From Aeriscardovia sp. (GTDB lineage Bacteria > Actinomycetota > Actinomycetes > Actinomycetales > Bifidobacteriaceae), in the NCBI GenBank assembly GCA_017386585.1, contig JAFNPO010000042.1, forward strand, positions 1-46,773: a stretch of 46,773 nucleotides of DNA, in the 5' to 3' direction. Both the position numbers and the translations under genes were made by a program. Below, in pieces: positions 9,289 through 18,995 of this stretch. Position 1 is the stretch's first letter. Each line of letters starts with the position of its first letter. A model generated the notes under the pieces. That model did not search any database. It had not been told where the DNA came from and saw only the letters and a list, made by a program, of their open reading frames with translations.

Positions 9289-9912
9289 TTACAGCGGGAA
9301 CTGTTTGTAGAAGGTTTTGACTTGGGCCGTTGGGCCGGTGACTTGGAAGATGCAGGTACTGTTCTGCCACAGCGCGGTTGCGTGGCTGGAATCGCCCTGA
9401 TCCTCGTTCACCTGGTAGCTGCCGGCGGCCTGGCCGTTAACCTTGACATCGCCATCGGCGATTTTCGTACCGGTCATCTTGGCGGCTAGGGACGCGAACT
9501 CACTTTTCGCGTTGTCAGAGAGCGCCCACTGCGCGACGGTCAGGGTAATGTCCTGCGAAGCGGTGCCATTGGAATATACAATCTGATGCTCCTCGAGTGG
9601 CAGGGCCTGCCCCCACAGAGTGACGTTGGTGATCTGCTGGCGCGAGTATGACCCCACAGTGGCTGGCATAGCTTTTAGCAGGTTCGTAGCATCGTCGGGC
9701 AGTGGGAGTGCGGCAGGTGCCTTGGCGGCCATTGTCGCGTCGTTTTTCGCCGTTTCGGAACTCTGAGCTGGGGATGGCGCCTGGTGCTGCGACGTCTTCT
9801 CGACAGCCCATCCGGGCCAGATGAACGCGGAAAGAAGACAGAGAACGATCAGAACGACAACGACAATAGTCACGGTCGCGCCGGTGTGGCGTTTTTTCGG
9901 TTCTGAACTCAT
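9289..9912 (-). CDS. Membrane-anchored hypothetical protein
   Basis: About 207 residues of unknown function. The N terminus is short and basic (SEPKKRHTG), followed by one membrane segment at about residues 12-33 (VTIVVVVLIVLCLLSAFIW). A P/A/S/Q-rich linker (about 40-75) leads to a globular extracytoplasmic region rich in T, Q and V. There is no lipobox cysteine, so it is a signal-anchored exported protein rather than a lipoprotein. A GTG six bases upstream (9918) is an alternative start. It is divergent from radA with about 70 bases between. No family was recognised. Confidence 0.75.
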   Translation of the reverse strand: MSSEPKKRHTGATVTIVVVVLIVLCLLSAFIWPGWAVEKTSQHQAPSPAQSSETAKNDATMAAKAPAALPLPDDATNLLKAMPATVGSYSRQQITNVTLWGQALPLEEHQIVYSNGTASQDITLTVAQWALSDNAKSEFASLAAKMTGTKIADGDVKVNGQAAGSYQVNEDQGDSSHATALWQNSTCIFQVTGPTAQVKTFYKQFPL

Positions 9913-9980
9913 GGGCACATTTTTCCACGCCGAGTGGACGCTTCTGGAGGTATCGGATGGGAACGCGATAGCGTCGAAGT

Positions 9981-11426
9981 ATGACGAAAGCGACGAGTAT
10001 GTACTTGTGTTCCGAATGTGGTTGGCGCGGCGCCAAGTGGTATGGGCGATGTCCGACCTGCGGGCAGTGGGGAACTGTCCAGGAGTACCATGCCCCCCGA
10101 GGGGCAGTCCAATCGATGTCGGTAGGAAAGCGAAGCACGGGAAACGGCGGCATCGGCGCAGTGGGCTTGGGAACTGTCAGTGTCAGTGACGCTGTAGTGC
10201 AGCCCATTACAGACCTGGGCGGTGAAGCGGACGAAGGGAACAAGAGGCTCGCCACTGGTTTCTCGGAGTTTGACCGGGTCTTGGGCGGCGGTATCGTATC
10301 CGGATCCGTCGTGCTCGTCGTCGGCGAGCCGGGCATTGGCAAGTCGACGCTGCTACTGGAAACCGCCGCTAACATCGCCCGTGCCGGCAGAACGGTTCTC
10401 TATGTCTCTGGCGAAGAGTCGGCGGCGCAAATTCGACTGCGAGGCCGCCGCGTTAAAGCAATGAACGAACGGCTGCTTCTGGCGTCCACCACAGACCTGG
10501 GTGCCGCGCTCGACCTCATGGCCTCGTATCGGCCAGATCTAGCCATTGTTGACTCTGTGCAGACCATCACGTCCGGCGATAATGACGGCATCTCTGGCGG
10601 ATCGGCGCAAGTGCGCGAAGTGGCGCATGGCGTTATCGACGTGGCCAAGTCTTTCAATATCCCTACTCTGCTTGTCGGCCATGTCACCAAGGACGGCTCC
10701 GTCGCCGGTCCGAGGACCTTGGAGCATCTGGTGGATGTCGTCTGCCAGTTCGAGGGTGACAGCCGCACGGCCTTGAGAACATTACGCGCCATTAAAAATC
10801 GCTTCGGACCGACAGATGAGGTCGGGTGCTTCGACATGGACGACGCAGGAATCAACGAAGTTACTGACCCCTCAGGCTTGTTCGTCTCCAGCTTTGACGC
10901 ACCCAGTGAAGGCACCTGCATCACTTTTACCCTAGAGGGCCGGCGCAGTATACCGATTGAGATCCAAGCTTTGGTGACGTCGAGCACGCTACCGGCGCCC
11001 CGACGGGCCGTCAACGGCGTGGACTACAACCGTGTCGCTATGCTCGTGGCCGTCATGCACAAGCACGCGCGCGTTCAATTGCTGAACAAGGACCTGTATC
11101 TTTCCACCATCGCCGGTGGCAGTGCTAAAGAGCCGTCCTGTGACCTAGCGGCCTGTATAGCTCTAGCGTCCGCCGTTACCGGCAAGCCCGTGCCACGCAC
11201 GACGGCAGCCTTCGGCGAGGTTTCCCTTACTGGTGAGGTACGACCCGTCCCACGCTTGGAGCAACGCTTGCTCGAGGCCCAACGGCTCGGATTCTGCACC
11301 GTCCTCGTCCCTGCACGTCAACGGCTACGCAAGGAGGAGCGGATTGCCTCGCTGCGGATTGTCCGGGTGTCGACCATCCAGGAAGCGTTGACAGCGCCGG
11401 GCGTTGTTAGCGCAACACAGCCATAG
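9981..11426 (+). CDS. radA: DNA repair protein RadA
   Basis: This 481-residue RecA-like ATPase promotes branch migration during recombinational repair. The N-terminal C4 zinc finger is CSECGWRGAKWYGRCPTCGQ. The Walker A motif is GEPGIGKSTLLLETA, Walker B lies near PDLAIVDSVQT, and the RadA-specific KNRFGPTDEVGCF motif is intact. The C terminus carries the Lon-like S16 fold, ending around GEVSLTGEVRPVPRLEQRL. Length is as expected. It reads toward mutY (convergent), with 66 bases between the stops and no clear terminator hairpin. Confidence 0.96.
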   Translation: MTKATSMYLCSECGWRGAKWYGRCPTCGQWGTVQEYHAPRGAVQSMSVGKRSTGNGGIGAVGLGTVSVSDAVVQPITDLGGEADEGNKRLATGFSEFDRVLGGGIVSGSVVLVVGEPGIGKSTLLLETAANIARAGRTVLYVSGEESAAQIRLRGRRVKAMNERLLLASTTDLGAALDLMASYRPDLAIVDSVQTITSGDNDGISGGSAQVREVAHGVIDVAKSFNIPTLLVGHVTKDGSVAGPRTLEHLVDVVCQFEGDSRTALRTLRAIKNRFGPTDEVGCFDMDDAGINEVTDPSGLFVSSFDAPSEGTCITFTLEGRRSIPIEIQALVTSSTLPAPRRAVNGVDYNRVAMLVAVMHKHARVQLLNKDLYLSTIAGGSAKEPSCDLAACIALASAVTGKPVPRTTAAFGEVSLTGEVRPVPRLEQRLLEAQRLGFCTVLVPARQRLRKEERIASLRIVRVSTIQEALTAPGVVSATQP

Positions 11427-11492
11427 GTGCCAGCTGGGCGCCGCTGTCTCACAGCTCGAACGCCGACACGGATTCCAGTGCCACATGGCATC

Positions 11493-12416
11493 TCAGTCGG
11501 GAAACGTGACGCCGCCGTCCCGTCCGATGGCCACTAGACCGTCGTCATCCAGCGCGACAACGCAGGCGTGCAGCTGGTCGGAGTCAGGCCATAACGCTTC
11601 CAGATCGTTTGGCGCCAGATATGGCCGGGCGACACCGTCCTTTACCTGCCGACGTAAGGCTTTGAGCACAATGCCGCGGACCTGACGGTTGGTTCCTTTC
11701 CACTTCTGCACCGAGCGTGTGCGCGCCACGCCCATCCCCGGATAGTCGGTACGCTTCCACTGACAGATACCAGCCAGCGGACAGGCCCCACAACGCGGAT
11801 GGGACGATGTGCACACGGTTGCACCGATTTCCATCAGCGTCTGGTTCCAGACGACGGAGGCAGTATTCTCTCGCGGTAATAGTTCGACAGCGCGGGCAAG
11901 GTCCGCTTGCGTTGTCACACCCCCGATGCTCTCCGCACCGTCGAACGCGCGGGACACAACGCGCCGAATGTTCGTATCGACAACGGCGACGCGCTTTCCG
12001 AATGCGAACGACAAGACGGCACTGGCCGTATACTGACCTACCCCCGGTAGAGAGACTAGCTCCCTATAGTCCTGTGGCACGCTGCCTCCAAACCGTTCGA
12101 CAATGGCTTGGGCGCAGGCTCGCAGGCGCAAAGCACGGGAGGGATATCCCAGATTCCCCCAGGCTGTCAGAATCTGTGCCTTACTCGCAGACGCACACGA
12201 ACTGGGCGTGGGCCAGCGATGCATCCAGTCCGTCCAATAGGGCACGACCCGCGACATTGGCGTCTGTTGACTCATGACCTCGGAGACAAGGACACCCCAC
12301 GCTGACGCGCCCGTGCCCCGCCAAGGCAGATTTCTTGCAGCCGTCTTCCACCACGCCCACAGACGCGGAACCAACGCTTCGGCGTCTTCGCGGCCGAACG
12401 TGTGATTGTCAGTCAT
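11493..12416 (-). CDS. mutY: A/G-specific adenine glycosylase
   Basis: About 307 residues. MutY removes adenine mispaired with 8-oxoG, preventing G-to-T mutation. The helix-hairpin-helix motif LVSLPGVGQYTASAVLSFAFG is present with the catalytic Asp in VAVVDTNIRRV, and the family block SEVMSQQTPMSRVVPYW. Iron-sulphur cluster cysteines appear as CTSSHPRCGACPLAGIC. The protein stops soon after about residue 300, shorter than E. coli MutY (350), so the 8-oxoG-recognising NUDIX-like domain is reduced or missing, as in other short actinobacterial forms. Start at ATG 12416 is supported by AGGGA five bases upstream; it shares the palindrome CATG with the divergent methyltransferase. Confidence 0.93.
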   Translation of the reverse strand: MTDNHTFGREDAEALVPRLWAWWKTAARNLPWRGTGASAWGVLVSEVMSQQTPMSRVVPYWTDWMHRWPTPSSCASASKAQILTAWGNLGYPSRALRLRACAQAIVERFGGSVPQDYRELVSLPGVGQYTASAVLSFAFGKRVAVVDTNIRRVVSRAFDGAESIGGVTTQADLARAVELLPRENTASVVWNQTLMEIGATVCTSSHPRCGACPLAGICQWKRTDYPGMGVARTRSVQKWKGTNRQVRGIVLKALRRQVKDGVARPYLAPNDLEALWPDSDQLHACVVALDDDGLVAIGRDGGVTFPD

Positions 12417-13092
12417 GTTCCCTAATCTTTCGCGTATGCCGGACGAAAAAGAACAGCAGCGGATGACCGCCGCTATAGGCAAGGTCGAGTCCATGTTCGA
12501 ATACGGTTACCGCAAATCCAACTACGGTCCGGACGAACTGGTAACGGACGCGCACGGCAACCCCATCAACACCGTCGATGCCATGATTAGCGCCCAACAG
12601 GCCGCCGAAACCAAGACGTCAACGCCGCACCTGTGCTTCTACTCGCCACGTATCCCGGGCAACACGGGTTCAGCCATTCGCTTGTGCGCCGTGACGGGCA
12701 CAATTCTCCACCTCATCGAGCCGCTCGGCTTTGACCTCAAGGATACCAAGTTGCGCCGAGCAGGCCTCGACTACCATGACATGGCTCATGTCGTGCTGCA
12801 CCCGGACTTCAATGACCTCGTCAAATCCATGCCGGACTCGCGTATCATCGCATTCACCGCCCACGCTGACAAGCTGTACACGAACATCAAGTACAAGCCG
12901 ACTGATATCCTCCTGTTCGGGCCGGAGCCGGGCAATATCCCCGATCCACTCGACATCATGTTCGGACCGCATGTGGCCGAGCGGGTACGGCTGCCAATGC
13001 GCCCCACCCTGCGTAGCCTCAACCTGACGAACTGTGCGTCCATCGCTATCTACGAGGCTTGGCGCCAGTTGGGGTTCCAGGGAGGAAAGTGA
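12415..13092 (+). CDS. tRNA (cytidine/uridine-2'-O-)-methyltransferase TrmL-like
   Basis: About 225 residues of the SpoU/TrmL family, which 2'-O-methylates the wobble nucleotide of leucine tRNAs using SAM. The knot region is visible: FYSPRIPGNTGSAIRLCAVT (motif 1), DILLFGPEPGNIPDP (motif 2) and RSLNLTNCASIAIYEAWRQL (motif 3), plus the typical H-L-IEPLGF and LRRAGLDYHD blocks. Compared with E. coli TrmL (157) it has an extra N-terminal region of about 60 residues, as in bifidobacterial homologues. The start is uncertain: TTG 12406, ATG 12415 or ATG 12436; none has a good ribosome binding site. Confidence 0.88.
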   Translation: MFPNLSRMPDEKEQQRMTAAIGKVESMFEYGYRKSNYGPDELVTDAHGNPINTVDAMISAQQAAETKTSTPHLCFYSPRIPGNTGSAIRLCAVTGTILHLIEPLGFDLKDTKLRRAGLDYHDMAHVVLHPDFNDLVKSMPDSRIIAFTAHADKLYTNIKYKPTDILLFGPEPGNIPDPLDIMFGPHVAERVRLPMRPTLRSLNLTNCASIAIYEAWRQLGFQGGK

Positions 13093-13542
13093 CTGGCGCG
13101 AAGCCGTGGCGAAGCCCAGCGTAACAAAACCGTCTAGCATCCCGACTCCATGTGCCGCGCGGTTGCAGGTCCGCCGACCTGTGCAACAGAGATTTACCCC
13201 ACCTATAAGGCCGGCGAACTGGCCGCACAGAGGGCGCATGCAAAGGCAGCGACATCATTGGAGGTCCTGCACTTGAGCCTCTAGACCAAGAACCGGCAAG
13301 ACAGCACAGCCTGGTACCGCCAACGGACGGCATCGGGCTTGCGAAATGGCGGAAGCGCTGTGGTTTGTCTTGGCCTCCCGGAGGACTATGGCCAGATGCG
13401 GAACAAGTGGCTCATTGACGCTGCGGACGCCTACATCTTCCAGAAGTTCACCGCCAACGAGGACGCGGAACAGGGGTGGGAGAGCCGAAATACCGTAAGC
13501 CCCCTGCCACTTGTTATCGGATCGCCACCGGTTTCCCTCAGA
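13093..13542. other. Gene-poor interval between convergent genes
   Basis: 450 bases between the stops of the TrmL-like and antiporter genes. Short plus-strand fragments such as EIYPTYKAGELAAQRAHAKA (near 13188) and SAVVCLGLPEDYGQ (near 13353) look protein-like but lie in different phases and could not be placed in a family. No RNA gene, repeat or clear terminator was seen. Probably residual decayed coding DNA. Confidence 0.45.
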
Positions 13543-15162
13543 TCAGGAATCGGGGTGCTCGAAACGGTCGGACTTCTCCACCGAGGTCGTCTTGCCATTC
13601 TTGTCCTTCGGCATCCGAACGAGATGGCCGTTGACGTCGACCACGTGGTGGCGCTTGCGGGCAGCGTCCACAGCAGTCTGCACGACGGGTGGCACGCGGT
13701 GCCACAGCAGGCGGAAGTGCATGACGCGGATCTCGCTCAGATCCAGCTTCTTAAGGTAGTGGCGGCGGAAAGCTGGAATCGTGAACGCTAAGATAACGGT
13801 GCCAAGGAAGCAGTATGTCAGAATTCTGACGAAACGAGCACCGTCGGACGATGGCAGAGCCGATGTTGGGATGAACGACACGGCGAAGGCGAAAAGTGAG
13901 CACAGCAGACCGCAGCAAGCGAAGATTGTCTTGCCAACAATGCCGCCAGGAACGTTGTACGTACGTTTGAGCTTCTTCTCCGTATAGATGAGACGGAAGT
14001 AAGACACGTACATAAGCACGTAGCATACGAGGTACACAAGGCTTGTAAGAGTCGTAGCGATGAGGAATGACATATTGCCGTTGCCACCTCCGCCAAAGGT
14101 CAAGACCGCGTCCCATATGGCAACCACGCAAAACTGCGCGGTAATCATGTAAGTTGGTACGCCGTACTTGTTCTGATGGGAGACCCACTTCGGCATGAGG
14201 CCATACCACGCGCTGTCCTGCAAGCCCTTGGACGGTCCAACAATCCAGGAGCCGATTTCAGCGACGATGCCCAGAGCCATGAAAACGGAGAACAGGCCGG
14301 CGAGCCAGCCCAAGTGGCTATTGAAGTGGCACATGAGGAAGTCGAGCGCCTGGTACATGCCAGCGTTCATTGACAGCTTGGACTGCGGAACAGTGGCCGC
14401 GATGGACATGCCGCCTAAGGAATCCATGATAATGGCGAGCACGAACATGGCAATCATCGTGCGCGGATAGTTCTTAGTGGAGTTTTCAAGCTCGTTGATA
14501 TGGGTTCCGGAGGACTCGATGCCCGCATACATGAGGATGAACGTGGCGAAGATTGTCAGCGTTCCTTCCTCGCGGAAGTCAGGGAAGAACGTGCGAGGGC
14601 TGATGACGATGGCCAGATGGTTGCCCTGGCCGATGTAAATCAACGCGAGGATGAAGAGCAGGAAGCCTGGGATGAACACACCGAGAAAGAAACCGACCTT
14701 TGCGATTTGCGCAGTCGCCTTGGTGCCGTGCAGCTGCAGAAGGTTGATGATGCCGAACAAGATTAGCACCTCGAAGAACTTCAGCTCGGGGACGGTATTG
14801 GGCGCCATCCAGCCGAAGGTGTCGGAAATCATACCGATGACGAAGTAGCACATCGTCACGAAACCGATGGTCACCTCGAACCACTGGCAGAACAGGGCGA
14901 CATATCCTAGACGCTCACTGTGGAGGGCGTTGCCCACCCAGCCGAACACGCCGCCTTCCGACCAACCTTCGACGGAGGCCATCTCGGCGGAAATCAACGC
15001 CGTCGGCAGGAACCAGAAAATGCCGCCAACCAGAGCGAAGAAAACACAAGCGAACTTCGCGGTCGCTAGACTTGGAAATTCGTACACCGTCATGACCATT
15101 GACGCTGTCATTGCGAAGAAGCCAAACCCGGTCAGCTTCTTCCTCTTCTGCTGCGTACTCAT
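13543..15162 (-). CDS. GadC-like glutamate/GABA-type amino acid antiporter
   Basis: About 539 residues of the APC superfamily, glutamate:GABA antiporter group, with around 12 membrane segments. It exchanges an amino acid for its decarboxylation or deamination product across the cytoplasmic membrane. Recognisable pieces are TGFGFFAMTASMVMTVYEFP (first helix), FLPTALISAEMASVEGWSEG, ILMYAGIESSGTHINELENS, and a long charged C-terminal tail (HYLKKLDLSEIRVMHFRLLW onward) resembling the pH-gating plug of GadC. The start at 15162 is supported by GGAAAGG. No decarboxylase lies nearby, so the substrate is open. A broken paralogue lies directly upstream in the same orientation. Confidence 0.88.
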   Translation of the reverse strand: MSTQQKRKKLTGFGFFAMTASMVMTVYEFPSLATAKFACVFFALVGGIFWFLPTALISAEMASVEGWSEGGVFGWVGNALHSERLGYVALFCQWFEVTIGFVTMCYFVIGMISDTFGWMAPNTVPELKFFEVLILFGIINLLQLHGTKATAQIAKVGFFLGVFIPGFLLFILALIYIGQGNHLAIVISPRTFFPDFREEGTLTIFATFILMYAGIESSGTHINELENSTKNYPRTMIAMFVLAIIMDSLGGMSIAATVPQSKLSMNAGMYQALDFLMCHFNSHLGWLAGLFSVFMALGIVAEIGSWIVGPSKGLQDSAWYGLMPKWVSHQNKYGVPTYMITAQFCVVAIWDAVLTFGGGGNGNMSFLIATTLTSLVYLVCYVLMYVSYFRLIYTEKKLKRTYNVPGGIVGKTIFACCGLLCSLFAFAVSFIPTSALPSSDGARFVRILTYCFLGTVILAFTIPAFRRHYLKKLDLSEIRVMHFRLLWHRVPPVVQTAVDAARKRHHVVDVNGHLVRMPKDKNGKTTSVEKSDRFEHPDS

Positions 15163-15440
15163 TGTCTTACCTTTCCTATGCGGTCCTATGCGGCCCCCAG
15201 GCCGAGGAGGAATCGTTTTCACGGTTTTTCGCCAGCGGTCAGAGCCACTCATGACACACGGACCTGACTGTACCAAAAATCCACGAAACAGTCCCGTTCT
15301 TTCAGGGAACGAATCGCCGTGTAAATCAAGAGAAAATCAGAAGCCGAATTCGTCAAACCTCTGGAACCTCTCCACCGCGTCTTCGGGTCCCTCCATCCAT
15401 CGCTGCCCGACCTAGATTCCGTCCCGTATCAGCGGTGTAG

Positions 15441-16412
15441 TTATGCTTGCGGTCCATCCACCGCTTCCCGCATGGCCGGTGGCACACGGTACCACATGAG
15501 CCGCAAGCGCATGATCTGGACTTGCCAAGGGTCCAGGCCTTTGAAGAGCTTGCGGCGGAAGCTCGAATGATGATTAGCACCAGGAGGATAACCAGAAAGC
15601 AGTATGTAAGAATGCCAACGAACTGCTCACTCTCCTTCTCGTGATGATAAAGGAGTCCATGTTGTCGGCTGAGCTGATGCTAAAAGTCAAGGCCACGTTC
15701 TACAGCGTGACAACGACGAACTGGACGAGCAAAGTTCAGCGCTGTCGACAATCAGCCCAGGTGCGGGTCGAAGTGGCAAATGAACACGCGAATGGTCTAA
15801 TACATATGCCGGCGTCTATCAGTAGGCGCTTCTGCGGTACAACCCAGGCAATAGACACTCCAATCAAGGAGGCTATGACGATGGACAGCGCAAAAAGAAT
15901 GAACCTCGAACTAAGCCATCAAGCCATGTTGATGGTGAAACTATACCTGGCAATGAGTGTAATGCGTTTGGTATAGCCCAACTCCAGCAAGCTAATGCCG
16001 TCAAAAAAGCGCGATCACTAGGACAAATATGAAGAAGGGATTCTGACTGAGGAGCAAGACTAGGAACGTGTAGGTCGCCCAACATCGATGATGAAGTAAA
16101 GCACCTCGTTACGAAGCCGACAGTGACCGGAAACCCCTGGAAGGATTCGGCCAAGAAGCTCCAGCTTGCTGTGAAGGGTTGCTACTCCCCCAGCTGAACA
16201 GGCCGCCTTGCGACCAACCTTCGACGAAGGACACCTCCGGGGAAATCAATACTGTCGGCAGAAACCAGCACAGTGGCCTCAGTAATGAGAAGAACATACA
16301 GATGAACTGCGCCCGTCACCACCCTCAAATAGTTGTCGATGGTCATTTTTCTCGAGGTTGTCATGGCGCAGAAACCGAAAAACGTCAGCTTTCTAACTTG
16401 TGCCACACTCAT
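15441..16412 (-). pseudogene. Decayed tandem paralogue of the GadC-like antiporter
   Basis: Fragments in three minus-strand phases line up in order with the intact antiporter next door. They are MSVAQVRKLTFFGFCAMTTS (N terminus, 16412), CWFLPTVLISPEVSFVEGWS, FQGFPVTVGFVTRCF, VVPQKRLLIDAGICI, FVGILTYCFLVI and RLRLMWYRVPPAMREAVD (near 15470). About 970 bases remain of an expected 1.6 kb, so large internal deletions as well as frameshifts have occurred. The original ATG and its AGGACGG ribosome binding site are still visible. The two genes were probably a duplicated pair of antiporters. Confidence 0.9.
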
Positions 16413-16596
16413 TCGCCGTCCTCACTCTTACGGTGCGTTCGTTTTTTGGAATCTGTCGCCGCGCAGAGACGGCGTACAGGTGCGTTTTATCCTAGGAAGC
16501 GTCTTTCCTCTGGACAACTTGCCGCCGCGAATAGGGTGGTGACGGCCTTAAAACATGGGCGAAACACGTGAAAAAACACACGGTACCAGCGAGGTT

Positions 16597-16602
16597 TATA
16601 AT
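16597..16602 (+). promoter_or_regulatory. Perfect -10 hexamer upstream of the PBP gene
   Basis: TATAAT at 16597-16602 lies 21 bases before the ATG at 16624, giving a very short 5' UTR. No convincing -35 was found 17 bases upstream. It argues for the ATG at 16624 rather than the in-frame ATG at 16555. Confidence 0.5.
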
Positions 16603-16623
16603 CCCTCTCATACACTGAAGCAC

Positions 16624-18810
16624 ATGGGTCGAAAAGGGAAAGACAATACACGGCTGACGACACGACGCGTCTTCAGCTTGCTGCTGTCATTCATTCTCCT
16701 GTGCGTAGCGGGAGGTGTAACCATCAGCGGTTTCTACGCCCCCGCCCTCATTGGTCTGACTAAGACTGTGAACAGTTCCAGCTTCTCTCTGCAAGGGGAA
16801 TCCGTCGACCTCGACCTAACGAAGCTGCCGCAGCAGTCACGCATGTATAGCTCCGGTGGCAAGCTCATCGCGCAGTTCTACACGCAGAACCGCATCGTCG
16901 TCGCGTTGAAGAATATCTCCCCCTGGATGCAAAAGGCCATGGTCGCCCGAGAGGATCACGACTTCCTGCAGGAGTCCGGCATCGATCCGCGAGGCATTGC
17001 CCGCGCTTTCGTCCAGACCTTCGTCCGACACGGCTCCACGCAGGGCGGTTCCACGCTAACCCAGCAATACGTCAAAAACGCACTAATCGACCAAGCCATG
17101 AAGGAGAACGATCCAATCGCCGCCTACCACGCCCGTGCCGATACCATCACGCGAAAGCTGCGCGAAATGCTCATCGCCCAGGAACTCGACGAGCACTACA
17201 ACAAGGCTGAAATCCTACAGGGCTACCTCAACATCGCCCAGTACGGCGTCAACGTGTACGGTGTTGAGATCGCCGCTGAGCACTACTTCAGCGTGCCCGC
17301 CAAGGATCTAACCCTCGGCGAGGCCGCCACCATCGCCGCCATTACCAAGAACCCAGACGGCTACGACCCGACCAAGCACCCTCAGGTCGCTGAGCAGCAG
17401 CGCAACACAGTCCTTCAGCAAATGGTCAAGTACGGTTTCGCCACCCAGGCCCAGGCCTCCGCCGCGGAAGCCGTGCCGATGGCGCAGTCCCTCAGGGTTA
17501 CCAACTTTCCGATGGGCTGCGAGGCCGCCGGCATCATGGGCTACGCCTGCGACTACACCGTGCGCGATATTCTGCTTAACCCCGAGTTCGGTAAGACTAT
17601 CAACGACCGACGCCGTCTACTGTACCAAGGCGGCCTGAAGATCTACACCACGTTTAGCGAGACCGCTGAACAGGAGGCCTACAACGTGCTAACGGCAGCC
17701 GTTCCCCCCACCGACCCATCTGGCGTCGTCAACGCTATGGCGTCTGTTCAGCCTGGCACAGGCAAAATCATCGAAATCCAGCAGAACAAGCTCTACAACG
17801 TCGATGGCGACCTCGGTTCGCAGTATACGGCCATGAACTACTCTGTTGACGAAGCCGAAGGCGGAGGTACCGGCTTCGGCATCGGCTCAGCATTCAAGCC
17901 AATCAACCTCGTTGCATGGCTCCAGACCGGCCACAATCTCAGCACCGAGCTGCCAGTGTACACAGTCTACCCGGTGAACTCTTTCCCCAATGCTAAGAAG
18001 ACCGGCGCCATGTGGTCCGTCCAGAACGAGGGTAATGGTGCCGTCAGTCCAGAATCGCCGCTGCACGCCTTCATCTGGTCGCACAACCCGACGCAAGCTG
18101 CCATGGAGCAGATTATCGGCGAGGACGCCATCGGCAAAGCTGCTACCGAACTCGGCTACCACAACGCGTCTATCAACAACTCCAACATCATGGACACGCT
18201 GACGCCGACCATGGTCATCGGCACCCTCGACGTCTCCCCGCTAACTATGGCAAATGTCTACGCGACCATCGCCGCCAGCGGCGTGGAATGCACGCCGATT
18301 GCCATCGATAAAGTCATCAACGCAGCCGGGCAGTCTATCACCGTGCCGCCGGCGAACTGCCACCAGGCGATTTCCAAGGACATCGCCCATACCGTGGCCT
18401 ACGCCATGTACCTGTACATTTCCAAGGGTCAGATTGGCGACGTCTTAAAGATTCCGGGCTACCGCGCCTTCGGCAAGACCGGCACTAACCAGAACGCTTC
18501 CCTGGCTGACGGAATCTTCCTGCCGCAGATGTCTACCTTCATCATCGGCGCCCAGCCGCAGCACCCGAGCTGGCTGCCGCGGTGTATCAATGGCGTCTGC
18601 CAAACACAGTGGTGGGGTGAACAGTTCACCGCAAAAGCTATCGCCAACTATGTCTCCGACTACGCGCACACCATGAACTGGCCAAACAACGACTACGGCC
18701 AGCCGGATCCGAACATGGTGAATCTACCGCTGACGCCGAACCAGTGGGAGTATCTGCCGAACAACGTCAAGGGCAATGTGGTCGCGCCAATGACGCCGGC
18801 CATCAAGTGA
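16624..18810 (+). CDS. Class A penicillin-binding protein (transglycosylase/transpeptidase)
   Basis: About 728 residues. It polymerises lipid II into glycan strands and cross-links the peptides on the outer membrane face. A basic N terminus is followed by a membrane anchor (VFSLLLSFILLCVAGGVTIS). The GT51 domain shows AREDHDFLQESGIDPRGIAR (catalytic Glu) and GGSTLTQQYVKNALID. The transpeptidase domain has the nucleophile motif GSAFKPIN (SxxK), SHN (SxN) and FGKTGTNQN (KTG). A longer start at 16555 is possible; the TATAAT at 16597 favours 16624. It is convergent with pyrD across a long hairpin. Confidence 0.93.
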   Translation: MGRKGKDNTRLTTRRVFSLLLSFILLCVAGGVTISGFYAPALIGLTKTVNSSSFSLQGESVDLDLTKLPQQSRMYSSGGKLIAQFYTQNRIVVALKNISPWMQKAMVAREDHDFLQESGIDPRGIARAFVQTFVRHGSTQGGSTLTQQYVKNALIDQAMKENDPIAAYHARADTITRKLREMLIAQELDEHYNKAEILQGYLNIAQYGVNVYGVEIAAEHYFSVPAKDLTLGEAATIAAITKNPDGYDPTKHPQVAEQQRNTVLQQMVKYGFATQAQASAAEAVPMAQSLRVTNFPMGCEAAGIMGYACDYTVRDILLNPEFGKTINDRRRLLYQGGLKIYTTFSETAEQEAYNVLTAAVPPTDPSGVVNAMASVQPGTGKIIEIQQNKLYNVDGDLGSQYTAMNYSVDEAEGGGTGFGIGSAFKPINLVAWLQTGHNLSTELPVYTVYPVNSFPNAKKTGAMWSVQNEGNGAVSPESPLHAFIWSHNPTQAAMEQIIGEDAIGKAATELGYHNASINNSNIMDTLTPTMVIGTLDVSPLTMANVYATIAASGVECTPIAIDKVINAAGQSITVPPANCHQAISKDIAHTVAYAMYLYISKGQIGDVLKIPGYRAFGKTGTNQNASLADGIFLPQMSTFIIGAQPQHPSWLPRCINGVCQTQWWGEQFTAKAIANYVSDYAHTMNWPNNDYGQPDPNMVNLPLTPNQWEYLPNNVKGNVVAPMTPAIK

Positions 18811-18910
18811 CATAGCTAGGAGCCGCCGACTGCTTGATTGTGGTGCTGCCAGAATCCGCTGAAGTGGTCCACCATCAGCACTCGACAGCAGTCGACCGTC
18901 ATCAAGCCAA

Positions 18911-18967
18911 GATGAGGGCAACGGGGTATGGTTCCGAACAGATTCGTTCGATACCCGTTGCCCTCAT
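18911..18967. terminator. Bidirectional hairpin between PBP gene and pyrD
   Basis: The arms ATGAGGGCAACGGGGTAT and ATACCCGTTGCCCTCAT pair over 17 bp with one bulged G and about a 20-base loop. T-rich sequence (TTTC, then GTTTTAGTTT) follows on the plus strand. It lies between convergent stops and probably ends both transcripts. Confidence 0.7.
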
Positions 18968-18995
18968 TTCTGTCGCTGTTTTAGTTTCCACCTCA

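Noticed and set aside
13339..13791. Frame with LGLPEDY, similar to a glycoside hydrolase family 3 block
   Set aside because: Only one short match; most of the frame overlaps the antiporter in antisense. Too little to call even a pseudogene of that family.
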